Part shown: positions 59,331-64,000 of the stretch, one piece after another | How positions within the stretch are numbered: position 1 is the first letter of the stretch | How the letters are laid out: every line of letters begins with the position of its first letter | Assembly: GCF_037969765.1 (NCBI RefSeq) | Contig: NZ_CP150207.1 | Coordinates: 4,885,001-4,949,000, forward strand | DNA: 64,000 nt | DNA from: Paenibacillus sp. FSL W8-0186 | GTDB lineage: Bacteria > Bacillota > Bacilli > Paenibacillales > Paenibacillaceae | Direction of reading: 5' to 3' | The notes under the pieces: model-generated | What the model was told of the DNA's origin: nothing | The model's input: only the letters and a program-made list of their open reading frames with translations | Database searches by the model: none | Position numbers and translations under genes: made by a program

Positions 59331-60911
59331 ATGTTAAAGCTGATCATTATTGATGATGACGGGTTGATCCGCAGAGGACTCAGCCATACGATTCGCTGGG
59401 AGGAATTGAACATTGAACTAGCAGGTACGGCTGCAGACGGCGAGCGGGGGCTTGAATTGATCGAAAAGACGGAGCCGCATATCATCATCGCCGATATACG
59501 CATGCCCATTATGGACGGGCTGGCGCTGACTGGCATTGTGAAGTCCAGATATCCTGAAATGAAAATCATATTAATGACGGGATACGATGAGCTGGAATTT
59601 GCCAAAGAAGCGTTAAAGATGAAAGTGTTCGACTACTTATTAAAACCGGTTGATAACCAGAACCTGCTGGATGCTGTTCAGCGGGCCGCCGCCGAATGGC
59701 ATCATGACCATCAATTGAAGCTGAAGCTGCTGGAGGGAATCCCTTTGCTGAAGCATAGGTTTTTCGAGCGCTTGATTAGAGGCAAGCTATCGGAGGAAGA
59801 ACTGAGCATCCAGGCCCGCATGCTCGATTTGAATTTCGATTACGATTTCTACATGACGGTTATTCTCAAGGCCGACGATTATGCAGCCGATCATTCCTCT
59901 CACCGGTTCGGCAGAGAGATGCTGAAGTACTGCATCGAGAACGTAGCCCATGAAATCATAACGCGGGAGCAGGCCGGGTTCGTATTCGAGTCCATCGATG
60001 ATGAAATCATTGTGCTGTTTGCTTGGAAAGGGCCGGATGAGCATCTGCAGTCCCGAGCCTTCGACCTTACCGAAGAAATACGGGCCAGTGTTGAGCAGTA
60101 CCTAAAAACGACCGTAACGGCCGGCATGGGCTTTCTATACGGACAGCTTGCTAGTGTAACCAAATCCTATTCGGACGCCAAATCCGCTCTGGAAATTCGC
60201 CATATCATCGGCAAAAACCAAGTGATCTCCATTCAGGATACAGGACTGCCCCTCTCCCCCCAATCCGTGGATATTCTGGATCTGGAAAAGACTCTGACGC
60301 TCAAGGTCAAGCTGGGGCTGGAGAAGGACGCAGAGCAGGTTCTGGAGCAGATCGAAGCTAAGCTGCTAAGCACACGTTCCATTACGCTGCAGCAGGTGAA
60401 GCTAAAAGCGCTGGAAACGGCCGTTCTCATTTATGCTGATGCCGATTTGCGCGAGCTCGTTCACGAGGATGATTTCAACCGGCTAACCGAGCTGATACAT
60501 CGGAAGCAAACGGTCAGAGAGGTTTTCGCGGAAATCCGGCAGATGGCCTCTCTCTTGGCGAACGCTATGAATGCCAGCAGAGAAAGCCAGCAGAAGGAAA
60601 TCGTCAAGCAGGCGATGGATTTTATTGAGCAAAACTATATGCGGGAACGCCTTTCTTTGCAGGACGTGGCCGATGAGGTGCATATCAGCCCAACTTATTT
60701 GAGCTATATTTTCAAAAAAGAGCAAAATATCAACTTTAGCGACTATCTTCTGGAAACACGCATGAAAGTAGCCATGGAGCTGCTGCGCATGAAGGACTTG
60801 AAGTCCTACGAAGTCGCCGAGCTGGTCGGCTACAGCAATGCCCAATATTTCAGCACCTGCTTCAAAAAATACACCGGCTGCTCACCCTCAGCCTTTAAAG
60901 GCGAATCTTAA
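59331..60911 (+). CDS. YesN-type response regulator, AraC family
   Basis: 526 residues from ATG 59331 (MLKLIIIDDDGLIRRG), eight bases after GAAGGAG; the GTG nine bases earlier is in the site. Receiver domain with phospho-acceptor Asp55 (IIIADIRMP), a long middle part (about 125-420), and a C-terminal AraC-type double helix-turn-helix (about 425-526, ending YFSTCFKKYTGCSPSAF). It probably activates the following ABC genes. Confidence 0.94.
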   Translation: MLKLIIIDDDGLIRRGLSHTIRWEELNIELAGTAADGERGLELIEKTEPHIIIADIRMPIMDGLALTGIVKSRYPEMKIILMTGYDELEFAKEALKMKVFDYLLKPVDNQNLLDAVQRAAAEWHHDHQLKLKLLEGIPLLKHRFFERLIRGKLSEEELSIQARMLDLNFDYDFYMTVILKADDYAADHSSHRFGREMLKYCIENVAHEIITREQAGFVFESIDDEIIVLFAWKGPDEHLQSRAFDLTEEIRASVEQYLKTTVTAGMGFLYGQLASVTKSYSDAKSALEIRHIIGKNQVISIQDTGLPLSPQSVDILDLEKTLTLKVKLGLEKDAEQVLEQIEAKLLSTRSITLQQVKLKALETAVLIYADADLRELVHEDDFNRLTELIHRKQTVREVFAEIRQMASLLANAMNASRESQQKEIVKQAMDFIEQNYMRERLSLQDVADEVHISPTYLSYIFKKEQNINFSDYLLETRMKVAMELLRMKDLKSYEVAELVGYSNAQYFSTCFKKYTGCSPSAFKGES

Positions 60912-60964
60912 AATATGAAACACTCGTCATAAGATATTGCATTCCTGAGCCCATCTGCGAATTT

Positions 60965-61011
60965 TATAATAAATTTGTGCTAATCCGATAGCGCTTCGGA
61001 CCGCAAATTTG
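60965..61011 (+). promoter_or_regulatory. Candidate promoter/operator of the sugar ABC operon
   Basis: TATAAT (60965-60970) with a weak -35 (TTCCTG at 60942-60947, 17-bp spacer). It is followed by an imperfect inverted repeat (AAATTTGTGC ... GCAAATTT) enclosing TCCG/CGGA. The dyad could bind the AraC regulator or form an RNA hairpin; a weak AGCGCT core also resembles half of a cre site. Confidence 0.35.
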
Positions 61012-61037
61012 TTTAAAAGGAGATGGTGATCGCTTTC

Positions 61038-61925
61038 ATGAATGCCCTGAACAACAAGAAATGGTGGCCATACCTGTTCATCGCACCTTCGGTCATCCTA
61101 TTGGTCGGATTTCTTTTTTACCCGATTGCTAACGTGTTTATACTCAGCCTGCAGGATTACAATCCAACAAAACCTTATGCCAACGGCTTTACCGGGTTCG
61201 ATAATTTCACGCAAATCTTCACAGGAGACAAAATCTTCTACTCTACCTTAGTGATCTCTTTAAAATGGGTGCTGTCCGAGGTCGTTCTGCAATTGCTTCT
61301 GGGCCTGATCCTTGCGCTGTTGCTAAATCAGACCTTCCGGTTCCGCGGGCTGGCCCGGGCAGCGGCCTTCCTCCCCTGGGCAATCTCGGGAGTCATCACG
61401 GCAACGATGTGGTCCATTATGTTTAATGAGCATTTTGGCGTAATCAATGATCTGCTGAAACGGATCGGCTTCATCTCGCAGAACATGGCCTGGACCGCCA
61501 ATCCGAGTACGGCATTTGGCTCCATCGTAACGGCCGAGCTGTGGCGGGGCATCCCTTTCTTCGCCATTACGCTGCTGGCCGCCATGCAGAACATTCCAGG
61601 CGAGCTGTACGAATCCTGTAAAGTGGACGGCGGCGGCAGATGGCGCTCATTCTTTAGCATTACGCTGCCGTTTTTAAAAGACACCATCATCCTCACCACG
61701 CTGCTTAGAGCAGTTTGGGAATTCAACAACGTCGATCTGATCTTTACGATGACTGGCGGCGGACCAGCCAACATGACAATGACCTTGCCGATGTATATCG
61801 CCAATCAGGCGATTAAATCGAATAATTACGGTTACGGCTCAGCGCTTACCGTGATCGGCGTGATACTCCTGACGATATTCGCGGCGCTGTACCTTAAATT
61901 CAGCGGCTTTGGGAAGGAGGAGTAG
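61038..61925 (+). CDS. Sugar ABC transporter permease (MalF/UgpA-like)
   Basis: 295 residues with six transmembrane helices. The EAA-loop segment GELYESCKVDGGGRWRSFFSITLPFL couples to the ATPase. GGTGAT lies seven bases before ATG 61038; the ATG at 61023 adjoins an AAGGAG and is too close. No ATP-binding subunit gene is visible, so a shared MsmX-type ATPase encoded elsewhere is likely. It is followed by a second permease after two bases. Confidence 0.93.
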   Translation: MNALNNKKWWPYLFIAPSVILLVGFLFYPIANVFILSLQDYNPTKPYANGFTGFDNFTQIFTGDKIFYSTLVISLKWVLSEVVLQLLLGLILALLLNQTFRFRGLARAAAFLPWAISGVITATMWSIMFNEHFGVINDLLKRIGFISQNMAWTANPSTAFGSIVTAELWRGIPFFAITLLAAMQNIPGELYESCKVDGGGRWRSFFSITLPFLKDTIILTTLLRAVWEFNNVDLIFTMTGGGPANMTMTLPMYIANQAIKSNNYGYGSALTVIGVILLTIFAALYLKFSGFGKEE

Positions 61926-61927
61926 GA

Positions 61928-62770
61928 ATGAATCATAAGCTGGAGAAATACTGCAGCCTTTTCCTTTATCGCTATCTGCCTCTCACTCTTCTGCTCCTGT
62001 TCATTATGGTCCCGTTCTATTGGACGCTGAATACGTCGCTGAAGCTTGAAGGGGATATCACAAAAATGCCGATTGAATATTGGCCTGCTCCCGCCACCTT
62101 CGACAACTTCATCATGTCGTGGAACAATGTCGGCTTCTCGCTATTTTTTCGGAACAGCATGTTCATCGCTTTATCTACCGTGTTGATCGTGCTTGTCCTT
62201 TCCATCCTGGCCGGATACGCCATTTCCCGCTTCAGCTTCAAGGGGAAAAACGCATTTATGCTCCTGCTGCTCTGTACGCAATTCGTACCCGGCGCCATGC
62301 TGCTGATTCCGCTGTTTATGCAGTTTAAGGCGATGCAGCTGACAGGAACACATCTTGGTTTGATTATCACGTATTCTGCGTTCCAGCTCCCCTTCAATGC
62401 CATACTGATGAGCGGATTCATTCGCGGCATCCCGGAAGCGCTGGAGGAGGCCGCCGAGGTCGATGGTTGCAACCGCTTACAAGCGATATTCCATGTCATT
62501 CTCCCTATTTTGATACCTGGTCTTGTGGCCACCTCGGTCTTTACCTTTATAGGAGCATGGAATGAGTTCTTATTCGCGCTGATGTTCATCACCAAGAAAT
62601 CATTATTCACCCTGCCTGTCGGGCTCAGCTATATGCAAGGGGAGTTCGATATCAACTACGGCGCTCTCGCCGCAGGCAGTGTCATTGCCCTCGTGCCTGT
62701 CGTCATCCTGTTCTCCTACGTACAGAAGTACCTGGTGCAAGGACTCGGCGCAGGGGCAGTTAAAGGTTAA
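61928..62770 (+). CDS. Sugar ABC transporter permease (MalG/UgpE-like)
   Basis: 280 residues, six transmembrane helices. EAA loop EALEEAAEVDGCNRLQAIFHVILPIL. It pairs with the preceding permease in the membrane channel; the two genes are two bases apart, with AGGAGG in the end of the first. The substrate is not deducible from sequence. Confidence 0.94.
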   Translation: MNHKLEKYCSLFLYRYLPLTLLLLFIMVPFYWTLNTSLKLEGDITKMPIEYWPAPATFDNFIMSWNNVGFSLFFRNSMFIALSTVLIVLVLSILAGYAISRFSFKGKNAFMLLLLCTQFVPGAMLLIPLFMQFKAMQLTGTHLGLIITYSAFQLPFNAILMSGFIRGIPEALEEAAEVDGCNRLQAIFHVILPILIPGLVATSVFTFIGAWNEFLFALMFITKKSLFTLPVGLSYMQGEFDINYGALAAGSVIALVPVVILFSYVQKYLVQGLGAGAVKG

Positions 62771-62848
62771 GGATTTTGAGGTTTCAGGTCTATTAGGCTT
62801 TAGCTAGACCATATGAAGTTATTCGAGCGATTATAGGGGGTATCTCAC

Positions 62849-64000
62849 ATGATGCACATGAGACAATATACAGGCGCAATACTGGCTATCGTTCTAATTC
62901 TTGCTTTAGCTCTAACCGGCTGCGGTTCCAATAAGACAGAGAGCCAAGGCGGGAGTAATAGCGGGAATAGCGGTAACCATAGTGACAACAGTCCCGGCAA
63001 ACCAGTGACGATTACATTTTGGGATGAAAACTCCGGTCCGCAGCGTACCCCGCATTACGAGGAGTTGATCAAACGCTTTGAGGCGGCCCATCCGAATATT
63101 AAGGTCGAATACGTAGGCTTGCCCGCTTCAAGCGCCAAGCAGAAGTACGATGTCGCCATTGCTTCTGATGATATGCCGGATATCGGCGGGATCAACCAGT
63201 TCTGGATTTCCGACTTCGTAGCCAAAGGGGTTCTGCTGGACCTGGAGGATTACTACAGCAGCTGGAGCGAGAAGGACAAAATCGCAGCCTCCGCGATCGA
63301 CGGCAGCCGCAGCTCCGCACCGGACGGGAAGCTGTATCAAATTCCGAATACCAGCAACTACAGCACCTTATGGTATCGCGCTGATTGGTTCGAGGATGCG
63401 GGTATAGGCGTGCCGCAAACCTTTGATGAATTTTTTGCTACGGCGGATGCATTGACTGATTCTGCAAAAGACCGTTACGGGTTTACGATACGCGGCGGCT
63501 CGGGCAGCTCCAAGCAGCTGACAGAGATTTTATACGCCTATTCTGGAATTACCGACTATTTCGATCAGGACGGCAAAGCAACGGTCAATGATCCTGCCCA
63601 TGTAGAATTTCTGAATCAATATGTGCAGCTCTATGGAACAAACACGCCAACCAGTGACGTAACCAATGGTTACAAGGAAATGGTCGCGGTTTTCGATACG
63701 GGAATCGCCGCCATGCTTCAGCATAATTTAGGCTCCTATGGGGAACATACCAAGGCATTCGGGGCGAATGCCGCAGAATTCAAGGCTTCTCCATTGCCGA
63801 AATCGCAGCAAGGCTACCGGGTCATTACCGGAGGCGACAATGTAGGCCTGGCGATCTTCAAATCTTCCAAACATAAAGATGCCGCCTGGAAATTCCTGAC
63901 CTTCCTGGCCAGTGAAGAAAGTCAGAACTACTGGAATCAAAATATCGGCCAAATGCCGACTCATATCGACTCCTTAAACAGTGATTGGGTTAAAAGCAGC
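62849..64000 (+). CDS. Sugar ABC transporter substrate-binding lipoprotein (partial, right edge)
   Basis: 384 codons are open to the window end. The signal peptide ends in lipobox LTGC with Cys25, followed by a Ser/Asn/Gly spacer and a type 1 extracellular sugar-binding fold (VTITFWDENSGPQRTPHYEELIKRF). GGGGG is eight bases before ATG 62849. It belongs with the two permeases; the sugar is unknown. The reading frame was translated by hand, and no stop occurs before 64000. Confidence 0.93.
   Translation, partial: MMHMRQYTGAILAIVLILALALTGCGSNKTESQGGSNSGNSGNHSDNSPGKPVTITFWDENSGPQRTPHYEELIKRFEAAHPNIKVEYVGLPASSAKQKYDVAIASDDMPDIGGINQFWISDFVAKGVLLDLEDYYSSWSEKDKIAASAIDGSRSSAPDGKLYQIPNTSNYSTLWYRADWFEDAGIGVPQTFDEFFATADALTDSAKDRYGFTIRGGSGSSKQLTEILYAYSGITDYFDQDGKATVNDPAHVEFLNQYVQLYGTNTPTSDVTNGYKEMVAVFDTGIAAMLQHNLGSYGEHTKAFGANAAEFKASPLPKSQQGYRVITGGDNVGLAIFKSSKHKDAAWKFLTFLASEESQNYWNQNIGQMPTHIDSLNSDWVKSS

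Overview
The window is a chromosomal segment of a spore-forming Gram-positive bacterium, most probably Paenibacillus or a close relative. The evidence is B. subtilis-like gene order through the ribosomal/RNA polymerase superoperon, strong AGGAGG-type ribosome binding sites, spore genes (pdaB, kbaA, gerD, cwlD, a SpoIIM-family gene), sigH, and a secreted SLH-anchored mannanase of the kind common in Paenibacillus. I named genes from protein sequence and motifs; no database search was possible.

Layout, left to right (most genes are on the minus strand, so transcription runs right to left). 0-5.1 kb: a sporulation cluster (SpoIIM-family, pdaB, kbaA, gerD, salA, cwlD) with recognisable sigma-E-like and sigma-G-like promoters. 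5.1-7.1 kb: a two-gene sulfate assimilation operon (cysH-sat) with an Fe-S type APS reductase. 7.2-9.6 kb: rplM-rpsI, a zinc-ribbon protein and truA. 9.9-25.5 kb: the complete S10-spc-alpha ribosomal cluster from rpsJ down to rplQ, including secY, adk, map, infA and rpoA. 25.5-30.1 kb: a single plus-strand gene for a 1422-residue SLH/GH26/carbohydrate-binding protein, inserted between rpsJ and tuf with its own promoter and a cre-like operator. 30.1-30.5 kb: a repeat-like intergenic stretch.

30.5-35.4 kb: the str operon (rplGB-rpsL-rpsG-fusA-tuf). 35.5-47.6 kb: rpoC, rpoB, an RsmC-like methyltransferase, rplL, rplJ (with an L10 leader and attenuator), rplA, rplK, nusG, secE, rpmG. 48-57.3 kb: sigH, rae1, rlmB, mrnC, cysS, cysE (behind a T-box leader), gltX, ispF, ispD and a PIN/TRAM membrane protein. 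57.5-64 kb, plus strand: a sugar-uptake module (YesM-type histidine kinase, AraC-type response regulator, two ABC permeases, a lipoprotein binding protein cut by the right edge).

The core genes build the ribosome, RNA polymerase and secretion channel. The smaller blocks serve cysteine and sulfur supply (sat, cysH, cysE, cysS), isoprenoid synthesis (ispD, ispF), RNA maturation (mrnC, rlmB, rae1, truA) and sporulation control (sigH, kbaA). The two plus-strand carbohydrate loci (mannanase; sugar ABC system) lie at junctions where conserved synteny is interrupted. The least explained signals are regulatory: a terminator/ribosome-site/promoter overlay in front of cwlD, a possible attenuator in front of truA, strong hairpins inside the ribosomal operons, and the paired intergenic repeat beside tuf.
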